A stretch of DNA of 64,000 nucleotides from Anabaena sp. WA102 (GTDB lineage Bacteria; Cyanobacteriota; Cyanobacteriia; Cyanobacteriales; Nostocaceae), in the NCBI RefSeq assembly GCF_001277295.1, contig NZ_CP011456.1, positions 248,001 to 312,000 of the forward strand, given 5' to 3'. Positions 1-7,603 of this stretch are shown here, one piece after another. Below the pieces are notes generated by a model. It ran no database searches. It was not told where the DNA came from and worked only from the letters and a program-made list of their open reading frames with translations. The translations under genes were made by a program, and so were the position numbers. How positions within the stretch are numbered: position 1 is the stretch's first letter; every line of letters begins with the position of its first letter.

Positions 1-373
1 CAGCAATTAAAAAGCGATAGCCTTCAGTCGGGGTAAATGGAGTCATTCCCAGCAACTTTGGATAATACTCTATTCCCAAGCGAGAAGCTAATTCTGCCCA
101 TTGATGATCAAAAACAAATTCCCCTTGGCTATGTCCTTTTAAATATAAAGGAGCAGCGGCAATTAAAGTTCTATCTCGCCACAAAATCAAGTGATTTGGC
201 AACCAACCAGTATTGGCTGTAACACTTTGAGATATTTCCAAATTGTGCAACCAATCCCATTCTAAAAAAGGCGTTTTTAACGGCATCGCTAAAGCATCCC
301 AGTCTGCTTGGGGAACATCAGCGATTGTGTGCGTCCAAACAAGAGAATAATGGGGTTTGTGTTCTTTGATCAT
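1..373 (-). CDS. GNAT-like acyltransferase, COG3146/DUF482 type (partial)
   Basis: The N-terminal 124 codons of a minus-strand gene that runs off the left edge. It opens MIKEHKPHYSLVWTHTIADV and contains FLEWDWLHNLE, LILWRDRTLIAAAPLY and FVFDHQWAE. This pattern is typical of the COG3146 (DUF482) proteins, which have a GNAT-like acyltransferase fold and no well-established substrate. The catalytic half lies outside the window. The start is the first ATG after a repeat-rich spacer. Confidence 0.7.
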   Translation of the reverse strand, partial: MIKEHKPHYSLVWTHTIADVPQADWDALAMPLKTPFLEWDWLHNLEISQSVTANTGWLPNHLILWRDRTLIAAAPLYLKGHSQGEFVFDHQWAELASRLGIEYYPKLLGMTPFTPTEGYRFLIA

Positions 374-440
374 TGTGTATTTGTCCAGTAATTTTAGATT
401 TACTTTTGACTCATGCTTGGGCGCACCACATTTCTGGTCT

Positions 441-459
441 GGGCGCAGGCCCAGCGCCC
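441..459. repeat. GC-rich palindrome at gene end
   Basis: GGGCGC and GCGCCC arms flank a 7-base loop directly beyond the 3' end of the RibD_C-like gene. It resembles the dispersed GGGCGCAGGCC palindromes of cyanobacteria; a related copy lies near 53,885. It could act as a transcription stop but has no T-tract. Confidence 0.4.
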
Positions 460-1143
460 CTACGGGATTATTCTATAGTGTAAAAATACTTCCTGCTCTA
501 CGGTGGATACTTCTAATAATTGTAACTTAGGAGCAAGATCAGATAAAAATCCTGTCCCCTCAACAGGTGAAGGCGCAATATTACCACCTAAAATCAGTGG
601 ACAAATAGTTAACCAGATTTCATCAATTAAATTAGATTCTAGGAAAGATGCTACTAATTGTCCTCCTCCCAAAATAGCTAAACGGGTAATTTGTAAACTT
701 GTGAAATATTCTAAAGCCGCCAAAATGTCAATTTCTTGGCTAGGAGTTTCAAAGACTAAAACTTCTTCAAACTCTGATCTTTCTTGCCAAAAATAAGCAC
801 CCAGAGAGGTTGTGAGTAACCATCGTCTCACCGGTTGTTGAAAAAATTTAATGTCCGGATTCAGGTTGCCTGAACGGGAAATCACTATATGAACTGGCTG
901 GGGGTGCTGATTCGCTATTTTTCTTTGTTGCAAGAGTATTGCGTCTGTAATGGTCATTGTTGTACCGTAGGCACGAAGAGTACCAGCACCAAATAAAACG
1001 GCATCAGATGCAGCAATTTGTTTCCCCAGGTGTATTTTATCAGCCATTGAGCCAAATCGAGCAGGCGATCGCCTAAAATCTGCTATTTTGCCATCGGCAC
1101 TCATGGCTAAAACTACTGTGGTATGAGGACGATGTTGCATCAT
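460..1143 (-). CDS. RibD C-terminal (reductase) domain protein
   Basis: A 227-residue stand-alone RibD_C domain with dihydrofolate-reductase-like fold. The family reduces the ribosylamino-pyrimidine intermediate of riboflavin synthesis or related pteridine/pyrimidine substrates with NADPH. Visible signatures are the N-terminal strand ending MSADGKIA (residues 14-21), DAVLFGAGTLRAYG (about 47-60) and the C-terminal nucleotide-binding LAILGGGQLVASFL (about 155-168), followed by CPLILGG. It has no deaminase domain, unlike the full RibD at 58,836, so the window carries two paralogues. The substrate of this short form is not established. Two adjacent ATGs (1143, 1140) are possible starts. Confidence 0.75.
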   Translation of the reverse strand: MMQHRPHTTVVLAMSADGKIADFRRSPARFGSMADKIHLGKQIAASDAVLFGAGTLRAYGTTMTITDAILLQQRKIANQHPQPVHIVISRSGNLNPDIKFFQQPVRRWLLTTSLGAYFWQERSEFEEVLVFETPSQEIDILAALEYFTSLQITRLAILGGGQLVASFLESNLIDEIWLTICPLILGGNIAPSPVEGTGFLSDLAPKLQLLEVSTVEQEVFLHYRIIP

Positions 1144-1487
1144 TGCATTGCTCTGATATTTCTGCTTGGTAGATATATTTTCTCACAATTTATCACAATA
1201 AGACAAGATTGATAACTTTTATACCATTAATATGCAACAGCACTCACTATTTAATCTACATTTTATGAATTTTGTTATATTATGTTTGTCCTTAAACGAG
1301 AGTAAGAATTAGTTAATTTTTTAATTTTTTAATTTTTTAATTTTTTAATTCTTACCTGTTATCTCTTATTTCCATAAGAAATTTAAACTAATAGTAAACT
1401 TATCATCAACTAATAAAATGTCTCCTTTGGTTAGTGTAATTTCATATCTTTGTAATTGTCGTTTAAAGATGCGAAGTGAGACAAACA
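1144..1487. other. AT-rich intergenic region with 8-bp tandem repeat
   Basis: A divergent spacer between the RibD_C gene and the sensor kinase. At 1314-1350 the octamer AATTTTTT is repeated four times in tandem. No ORF or RNA was recognised. It should hold promoters for both flanking genes, but no clear -35/-10 pair was chosen. Confidence 0.6.
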
Positions 1488-3380
1488 ATGGCTAAATCTC
1501 GTCAATCGTCATTTCGACAAATTTTAGTAACAAGAATACTACTGGTATTTGTCCCAGTTTTATTAGTAGGAGAAATGGTTGCCCTCAATAAAGCCCGTTC
1601 TAGTCTGTTAAATACTGCCCGACAAAATTTAACAGAAAGTGCGGTTAACAAACGAGAAAAAATTAGTGATGATATTGCCGCCTTGCGCTCCGATTTAATT
1701 ACAGCCAGTCAGACACAAGTAATTAAATCTGGTTCACCTTTCCAAATTGAACAATTTCTTAAACAGCTACACAAACAACTGCCAACCAAAATTAATTGTC
1801 TCCAATTCACCCACATTAAAAAAGGTGAAATAATAGCTAGTAGTTGTGGTATTCAAGAAATTACCCCACCTGGCTTATCTGCCACCAGTGATGATGTTGA
1901 TATTCAATTCATATTACCATCTCAATCTGGAAAAACTGGTAAAAGAGACAAACAAAATCAACTCCAGTTATTTTTATCAATTCCTATTGCTAATCAACGT
2001 GGTAATTTAGCTTACCGATTAAGCATTAAAACTACATTGTATCAACAAAATCCCAATCATCCAGGCTCATTGACGGGTCTTTTAGTAGTCATTGCTGAAG
2101 ATGGTAGAGTTTTAGCCCACCCATTGCCAGAAAGAATCGGTACTAATATTAAAAATTATGCCGATGTGGAAAGAATACAAGCCATAGTTAAAAATGCTTT
2201 AGGTGGAAGTAATAATTCTAGTAATTTATCCTTTGTTGAAGGAGAGGAACTAGTTACAGGTTTTACAGCTACTACTAAACCTATCACCACAAGACCATCA
2301 CAAAGATGGATTGTCCTAGCAGTTACAAGTGTAGAAAATGCCCTATTTGGTTTAGAAGAAATTAAACTAATTCTGATTGTTTTAACAGTTGGTTTAATTG
2401 GTGCAAGTTTATTAGCATCATTTTATTTAGTTCCTTATTTAGCCGGTCCTGTTGAAGAACTCCGCGACTATGCTGTTAATCTTCATAGTCACCACGCAGC
2501 ACAACCCATTCCACGCAACTTCAAGATTCGGGAGTTTAACCAATTAGCACAAGCATTAGATCAAATGGTAGAAAGACTCAAAGATTGGGCGGAAGAATTA
2601 GAAATTGCTTGGAAAGAAGCTAAATCAGCTAACCAAATAAAAAGCCAATTTTTAGCCACAACTTCCCATGAGTTAAGAAATCCCTTGAATATTATTATTA
2701 ATTGTGTACGGTTAGTCCGTGATGATTTATGCGACAGTAGAGAAGAAGAATTAGAATTTCTCAAAAAAGCTGATGATACAGCAATTCATTTATTAAAGAT
2801 AATTAATGATTTACTAGATATTTCTAAAATAGAAGCTGGTAAACTTTCCGTAACTACAGTACCGCTGGATTTACGACAATTATTATTAGAGGTAATTAAC
2901 TTACAATCAGTTAATGTCCAACATAAGGGACTGCAATTAATTTGTAATATAGGTGATAAACCTATTCCTATAAAATCTGATGCCATTAAACTTAAACAAG
3001 TGCTAATTAATATTATTGGTAATGCCACTAAATTCACTGATGAAGGGAGTATTCAAATTACCACAAATATTTATCAGCATCAGCATTATGTTTTAGTTTT
3101 CATAAAAGATACAGGAATTGGTATTGACCCAGGAGAACAAGGTAAACTATTCCGTCCTTTTGTCATGGTTGACGGTACAACTACGCGCAAGTTTGAAGGA
3201 ACTGGATTGGGTTTAGCAATTTCTCGGAATTTAATTGAACTCATGGGTGGTAAAATCACCTTAGAGAGTTTGGGGTTAAACCAAGGAACAACAGTAATTA
3301 TTAAATTACCTTTGATTGATCTGGCTTTATTACCTAATCCAGACAAAAAAGATGTGGTCAAAAATGGAGTTAGGAGTTAA
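1488..3380 (+). CDS. Membrane sensor histidine kinase (Cache-HAMP-HisKA-HATPase)
   Basis: Orthodox sensor kinase of 630 residues. A first membrane helix (about residues 15-35) is followed by a roughly 260-residue periplasmic Cache-like sensor region. A second helix (about 293-318, LILIVLTVGLIGASLL) leads into HAMP, then HisKA with phospho-acceptor His in SHELRNPLN (about 394). The HATPase_c domain shows an N-box (NIIGNATKF), G1 DTGIGI and G2 GTGLGLAI. There is no receiver domain and no adjacent response regulator, so its partner is elsewhere. The ATG at 1488 is preferred; a GTG 12 bases upstream is in frame. The metal-binding-like lipoprotein that follows hints at, but does not prove, a metal or redox signal. 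Confidence 0.85.
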   Translation: MAKSRQSSFRQILVTRILLVFVPVLLVGEMVALNKARSSLLNTARQNLTESAVNKREKISDDIAALRSDLITASQTQVIKSGSPFQIEQFLKQLHKQLPTKINCLQFTHIKKGEIIASSCGIQEITPPGLSATSDDVDIQFILPSQSGKTGKRDKQNQLQLFLSIPIANQRGNLAYRLSIKTTLYQQNPNHPGSLTGLLVVIAEDGRVLAHPLPERIGTNIKNYADVERIQAIVKNALGGSNNSSNLSFVEGEELVTGFTATTKPITTRPSQRWIVLAVTSVENALFGLEEIKLILIVLTVGLIGASLLASFYLVPYLAGPVEELRDYAVNLHSHHAAQPIPRNFKIREFNQLAQALDQMVERLKDWAEELEIAWKEAKSANQIKSQFLATTSHELRNPLNIIINCVRLVRDDLCDSREEELEFLKKADDTAIHLLKIINDLLDISKIEAGKLSVTTVPLDLRQLLLEVINLQSVNVQHKGLQLICNIGDKPIPIKSDAIKLKQVLINIIGNATKFTDEGSIQITTNIYQHQHYVLVFIKDTGIGIDPGEQGKLFRPFVMVDGTTTRKFEGTGLGLAISRNLIELMGGKITLESLGLNQGTTVIIKLPLIDLALLPNPDKKDVVKNGVRS

Positions 3381-3437
3381 TTCTGGCTCTCGGAAATGTT
3401 CGGCAAACGATGAATTTCAAATTACAACCTTCCTAAA

Positions 3438-4295
3438 ATGAAGCGACTTTTTTCAGGTATTTTTGTGGTGACAGCTTTATTACTAACTCCTGGTTGTTCA
3501 TCAAATACTAAGTCTACGGAAACACAGGTTTCACCTAGTATGATGATGAATCATGAGGGACATTCTATGGGAAATATGAATCATGGGGATAATTCACAAA
3601 TAACTACTAAGGTTAAATTAACTGCTCCGAAAAGTTTATCACCAAATCAACCGATTAACTTAGTTATTGATATTCAAGATGTGTCTGGTAAACCTGTTAA
3701 TAAGTTTGACATTTTCCAGGAAAAAATCATGCACTTAATTATTATTAGTGATGATTTACGATCTTTTGCTCATATTCATCCCGAATATAAAGAAAATGGT
3801 CGCTTTGAAGTGACTGCAAATTTTCCAGAATCAGGTAATTATACACTTTTTAGTGATTATAAACCTGCTGGAAATAAGGAAAATGTCTCATTAATGAATA
3901 TCACAATTCCCGGTTCAGTTCCCTTACCAAAAAATTTAGAAAAGTTCAGCAAGACTAAAACTATCTCAGATACCAAAATTAATTTTAATATATCTCAACC
4001 AAAAATTAAAGCGGGTGAAGAAATTAGTTTAACCTTTGATTTAAAAGACAATAAAAATCAACCAATTAAAGATTTACAGCCATATTTAGGAGAAAAAGGA
4101 CATTTAGTAATCATCAAAAGTTCGTCTCCCCTCACTGCATCTGATTATATCCATGCACACGCAATGAAAGATCCTGCTGACGGAAAGGTTGAATTTCATA
4201 CTAAATTTCCCAAACCAGGAACATATAAAATGTGGATGCAATTTAATCGCAATGGACAAATCAAAACCGCAGATTTTTGGGTAAATGTAGAATAG
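3438..4295 (+). CDS. Met/His-rich lipoprotein with two Ig/YtkA-like domains
   Basis: A 285-residue exported protein. The signal sequence MKRLFSGIFVVTALLLTPGC ends at Cys20, a slightly non-canonical lipobox. It is followed by a Met/His-rich stretch (MMMNHEGHSMGNMNH, residues 35-49), which is the kind of sequence that binds Cu or other soft metals. Two beta-rich repeats follow: about residues 60-160 with HLIIISDDLRSFAHIHP, and about 175-285 with HLVIIKSSSP and DYIHAHAM. Both share a His-containing core resembling FixH/YtkA-like domains. It lies 57 bases after the sensor kinase, possibly co-transcribed. A periplasmic metal-handling role is inference; the exact family name is not certain. Confidence 0.6.
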   Translation: MKRLFSGIFVVTALLLTPGCSSNTKSTETQVSPSMMMNHEGHSMGNMNHGDNSQITTKVKLTAPKSLSPNQPINLVIDIQDVSGKPVNKFDIFQEKIMHLIIISDDLRSFAHIHPEYKENGRFEVTANFPESGNYTLFSDYKPAGNKENVSLMNITIPGSVPLPKNLEKFSKTKTISDTKINFNISQPKIKAGEEISLTFDLKDNKNQPIKDLQPYLGEKGHLVIIKSSSPLTASDYIHAHAMKDPADGKVEFHTKFPKPGTYKMWMQFNRNGQIKTADFWVNVE

Positions 4296-4301
4296 AAAAT
4301 C

Positions 4302-4387
4302 GTAGGTTGGGTTAAGCAACAGCGCAACCCAAAAACAATTTTAATGATTTTGAACAATGTTGGGTAACATACGTCAACCCAACCTAC
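4302..4387. repeat. Palindromic miniature element (GTAGGTTGGGTT ends)
   Basis: An 86-bp element with inverted ends GTAGGTTGGGTT and AACCCAACCTAC, typical of short dispersed palindromes in cyanobacterial genomes. It sits in the spacer between convergent genes (the lipoprotein and the PIN toxin) and could fold as a bidirectional hairpin. Confidence 0.65.
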
Positions 4388-4438
4388 AAAAATTAAATTA
4401 ATATTCTCTTCCACAAGGGAGCGATAGAACCGTTATTT

Positions 4439-4867
4439 TTAACTTTGATCCGCTTGTGATAAAAAATCCTTTGGTGATAAAATAGGAATGTTTTGATAGC
4501 ATTTAAGCACTAATAAATCTTCATCTCCGGTAATAATAATATTGGCATTACCGACAATAGCAAGTGAGAGAAATTTATCGTCTTTTGGATCTCGACAAAC
4601 TTGTACATGATTGGTAATATCAACTATCTCAGCCAGATTTTTTAGATATAAAATAAACTTTTGCCGCTCTTCCAAACTGACATAATTATTAAATTTTTTC
4701 CTAGAGAGAACCATTTCTAATTCTGTAAGTGTTTCCGCAGAAACAAGAATTTGATGGAAATCAAAAGCATAACGAACTGCTTGAGAAGTAATAGATTTGG
4801 GAGTTAGTAACCGACTCACAAAACAATTAGTGTCAATAACAATTCTTTGCTCAATCATCACTTTCAA
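4439..4867 (-). CDS. PIN-domain toxin (COG1569 type)
   Basis: A 142-residue PIN-fold RNase, the probable toxin of a type II toxin-antitoxin pair. Acidic residues are in place: VIDTNCFVSRLL (Asp near residue 10), SAETLTELEMVL (Glu), DPKDDKFLSLAIVGNANIII and TGDEDLL. This subgroup is annotated as putative toxin component, PIN family. It overlaps the upstream antitoxin by 17 bp, which implies translational coupling. The length is normal for the family, so the pair appears intact, unlike the PIN toxin relic at 43.8 kb. Confidence 0.8.
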   Translation of the reverse strand: MKVMIEQRIVIDTNCFVSRLLTPKSITSQAVRYAFDFHQILVSAETLTELEMVLSRKKFNNYVSLEERQKFILYLKNLAEIVDITNHVQVCRDPKDDKFLSLAIVGNANIIITGDEDLLVLKCYQNIPILSPKDFLSQADQS

Positions 4868-5102
4868 GAATTTCCTTGAGCTTTTCTTCTGTCATACCTT
4901 TTACTTCGGCATTTTTACCAACTTGATCACAAAATCCCTGAAACTCATTTTTTAGTAATTTAGTTAATCTTTGATACTCTAAGACAGATAGCACTACAAC
5001 TAAATCTTGTTCCTGACGTTGAATGGTTATTGGTTCTTTTTGAGCTTTATCTAAAAATTCTGTAAAATTTTGTTTTGCTTCCGTAGCAGACAGGTAAATC
5101 AT
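4851..5102 (-). CDS. Phd/YefM-family antitoxin
   Basis: An 83-residue Phd/YefM-like DNA-binding antitoxin: MIYLSATEAKQNFTEFLDKA matches the family N-terminus, and IQRQEQDLVVVLSVLEYQRL is the usual second half. The acidic C-terminal tail (EEKLKEILESDD) is where such proteins wrap the toxin. It has a strong Shine-Dalgarno sequence (AGGAGG about 7 bases before the ATG). It is the first gene of a two-gene operon and should autorepress it, as in the family. Confidence 0.8.
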   Translation of the reverse strand: MIYLSATEAKQNFTEFLDKAQKEPITIQRQEQDLVVVLSVLEYQRLTKLLKNEFQGFCDQVGKNAEVKGMTEEKLKEILESDD

Positions 5103-5298
5103 AATATACCTCCTTTCTCTTTATCATAACTTAACTTGGTTATTTGACTCTAGCTACCTCTTTAATTCATGAAAGGTATCTAAACAACTGCGGATATACA
5201 CATATACTATATTCGGTTTTTACTACTTAAATCTATGATTGAACTTAAATATGACTATGTAATACTTGAACTATCTAATACTTTTCCAAGGAGACAAA

Positions 5299-5631
5299 GT
5301 GTCTACTCAAACTATATATAGAGTGCAATTACTTCTAAATCTTGAGCCACTAGAACGACCAGGTGGACTAATTCTTGAAGAACCAAGCATAGATCCAGGT
5401 CATCAAGTGGGTGATTCATTCAAAATTACAAAAAGAGTTGGGATACAAACTGAGACCTACTTAGGAAATCAAGAATTTTCTTTTACAGCAACTGTATTGA
5501 AACGTGAAGTTGAATATAATGGAGATCAAAAAATAGTTAACATATTTGTTGAATCACCTGACCGAACTATTATAAAGGATTACCAAGAGGCATTGAAAGC
5601 CCTAATAGCAGCAAAAGAAAAGAATGAGTAA
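5299..5631 (+). CDS. Hypothetical protein, 110 aa
   Basis: Not recognised. A GTG start at 5299 is chosen because AAGGAG lies 7 bases upstream; an ATG at 5266 in the same frame lacks such a site. The protein is soluble and beta-rich-looking, with mixed charge: VSTQTIYRVQLLLNLEPLER at the start, then PGHQVGDSFKITKRVG and a lysine-rich C-terminus (ALIAAKEKNE). No signal peptide or membrane helix. It may be a small conserved cyanobacterial protein. Confidence 0.55.
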   Translation: MSTQTIYRVQLLLNLEPLERPGGLILEEPSIDPGHQVGDSFKITKRVGIQTETYLGNQEFSFTATVLKREVEYNGDQKIVNIFVESPDRTIIKDYQEALKALIAAKEKNE

Positions 5632-5682
5632 GAATTAGTGTCAAAGTCTATCAGAACTCATTCTGAAGCGGAATCAGACGCA

Positions 5683-5725
5683 AGGAAACCCAACATTTAT
5701 ACATTTTACGTTGGGTTTCGTTCCT
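5683..5725. terminator. Hairpin between convergent genes
   Basis: AGGAAACCCAAC pairs with GTTGGGTTTCGTTCCT across a short AT-rich loop. It is placed between the 3' ends of two convergent genes and could stop transcription in both directions; it also belongs to a dispersed cyanobacterial repeat type. It lacks a long T-tract. Confidence 0.45.
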
Positions 5726-5735
5726 CAATCAAAAA

Positions 5736-7427
5736 TTAAAAAGGTGGTAATTCCTTCAGAATCGTGAAGCGAATATGGTTAATAGCTAAGTCACCCAGGG
5801 AAACCTCTTCTTTCGTTAAGCGAATTCCATCTCTGGTTAAGGTTTCAAAAGTGATACCTTTACCAATTTCGATATGATACCAGCATAAGCCCATAAAGAA
5901 TCGTGTAGGATATGGTCCACCTTCTTCGAGATCATCAGGATTAGATTCCATTGGCAACCAACCAATCCCCGGAATATAGAATTCTAACCAAACATGATTA
6001 AAATCGGGTTGGAGAGGAACGCCCTGGTGTTCAGCATAGACTGGACATTTATATCTGCCAACTGTACGACAAGGAATACCATTAAGGCGACAAAGTGCTA
6101 GTAATACACCTACATATTCTCCACAAGAACCAGTACCTCGTTCTAAGGCAATATCGGGTGAGTCAATATGGGGTTTAATGGCATAGGACAATTGATCATA
6201 GACATAGTTACGGATACTGTACATTTTCCGTAACAGATTAGTTTCTGTACCAACGGCTGTGCGGGCTGCACGGATAACAATATCTGTATCCATTGCTAGG
6301 TCGTCATCATCTACCAGATAGCGGGTTTTTAATTCTGGTGACAGTTCTGGAACATCTTCGACATCTTTAGGGGTGATGCGATGTTTAATTCCGCGTACTT
6401 CTACTAATGCCTTCCAGCCAAATATGTGCCGTTCACCGGGGGCAAGGGCATCAAATTTAAAAACGGCTACTCTTTGTCCGTCAATGATTTCTTCTGTGAA
6501 TGGTAAACCAATGGGTTCAACTTGTCGGACTTTTTGCCGTTGGGTTTCTGAGGGTAGGGCTATGCGCCATTCTATATCGGCTAAATAAATTTCATCAAGG
6601 GGGGAAATTTCTTCAACATAAGACATTTCTATCAGATAGCCATTAGAGAGGGCGTAGCGTTTATCCTCTTGGTAATGATATTGTAGAGAATGAATAAATG
6701 TGCGATCGCGGTAGGTTAATTCAAAACAAGGGTCAGCGTTGGGATTATCCCGAATATAAGGTTCTTCGCTGGAGTAGGCCACATAAATACGATCTTTGCC
6801 TGTTTCATCCTGTCCGTAAACGGCGATACCTGTAGGAGAATCAAAAGGGGTGAGAACACTGAAACGGATTTCTCCAGTTGCCCTATCCATAGAGTAAACT
6901 GTTTGTTCAGTGCGATCGCATACCCACAAAGTTTCTTTACTAACTGCTAAATTTTGGATACCGACACCAGGGGCATAGAATCTAGTGATTTCCTTGCGGG
7001 TATCACGGTCAAAAATCAAAATATAGCCAAGTCTTTGGCAACTAACATAAACGGTAGAGTCCCAAACGGCAACACCATCAGCAGGATAGGGTAAAGTCAC
7101 AAAATGCTCTAACCCTAAAGATGCCAATTTACATAAATAGACACTGTTCCCACGAGTCACCCACAGATCATCCTCCCACACAGCTAAACCAGTAACTTCT
7201 TGAAATTCACGGACTTGGTGGGGATTGATAATTTTGCTGTTATCGGTAAGGGGGTCAATTTCTAATAAATGACCTTTAACCGTATCAATAGCAATAAGTC
7301 TATCTTTAATGGAAGCAATACCGTAGAGAGTAGCAGCAGTAACTGGTCTGATTATTTTTTGCCCAAACATCTGGTTCACCGTCAAACTGGGTAGTGGAAA
7401 ACTTATATCATTGAGCATATTAATCAT
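5736..7427 (-). CDS. Beta-propeller/transglutaminase-like protein
   Basis: A 563-residue two-part protein. Residues about 20-230 contain repeated propeller blades (GIASIKDRLIAID, GLAVWEDDLWVTR, GVAVWDSTVYVSC, NLAVSKETLWVCD). Residues about 380-510 form a transglutaminase-like (papain-fold) core. The probable triad is Cys in GTGSCGEYVG (about 433), His in FNHVWLEFY (about 477) and Asp in ESNPDD (about 497). No signal peptide, so probably cytoplasmic. The family may act as a protease, amidase or crosslinker; the substrate is unknown. The triad is complete, so activity is likely. Start 7427 or the ATG three codons later. Confidence 0.75.
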   Translation of the reverse strand: MINMLNDISFPLPSLTVNQMFGQKIIRPVTAATLYGIASIKDRLIAIDTVKGHLLEIDPLTDNSKIINPHQVREFQEVTGLAVWEDDLWVTRGNSVYLCKLASLGLEHFVTLPYPADGVAVWDSTVYVSCQRLGYILIFDRDTRKEITRFYAPGVGIQNLAVSKETLWVCDRTEQTVYSMDRATGEIRFSVLTPFDSPTGIAVYGQDETGKDRIYVAYSSEEPYIRDNPNADPCFELTYRDRTFIHSLQYHYQEDKRYALSNGYLIEMSYVEEISPLDEIYLADIEWRIALPSETQRQKVRQVEPIGLPFTEEIIDGQRVAVFKFDALAPGERHIFGWKALVEVRGIKHRITPKDVEDVPELSPELKTRYLVDDDDLAMDTDIVIRAARTAVGTETNLLRKMYSIRNYVYDQLSYAIKPHIDSPDIALERGTGSCGEYVGVLLALCRLNGIPCRTVGRYKCPVYAEHQGVPLQPDFNHVWLEFYIPGIGWLPMESNPDDLEEGGPYPTRFFMGLCWYHIEIGKGITFETLTRDGIRLTKEEVSLGDLAINHIRFTILKELPPF

Positions 7428-7603
7428 GAATTATTATTTATTAGGGAAGAAGCAAGAGGCAAGAGGGAAAAGGCAAGAGGGAGCAGGGGAGAGAAATATT
7501 CTTTTGCAACTGACAACTGACAACTGACAATTAACCAATTCCACATTTTCGGACATCACTAAATTATGATCGAGTTTTGTAACCATTTCCTGTAACCTAC
7601 ACG

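Noticed and set aside
37..222. 61-codon plus-strand ORF
   Set aside because: Antisense to the partial GNAT-like gene, whose frame shows family motifs.
503..796. 97-codon plus-strand ORF
   Set aside because: Antisense shadow of the RibD_C gene, without known features.
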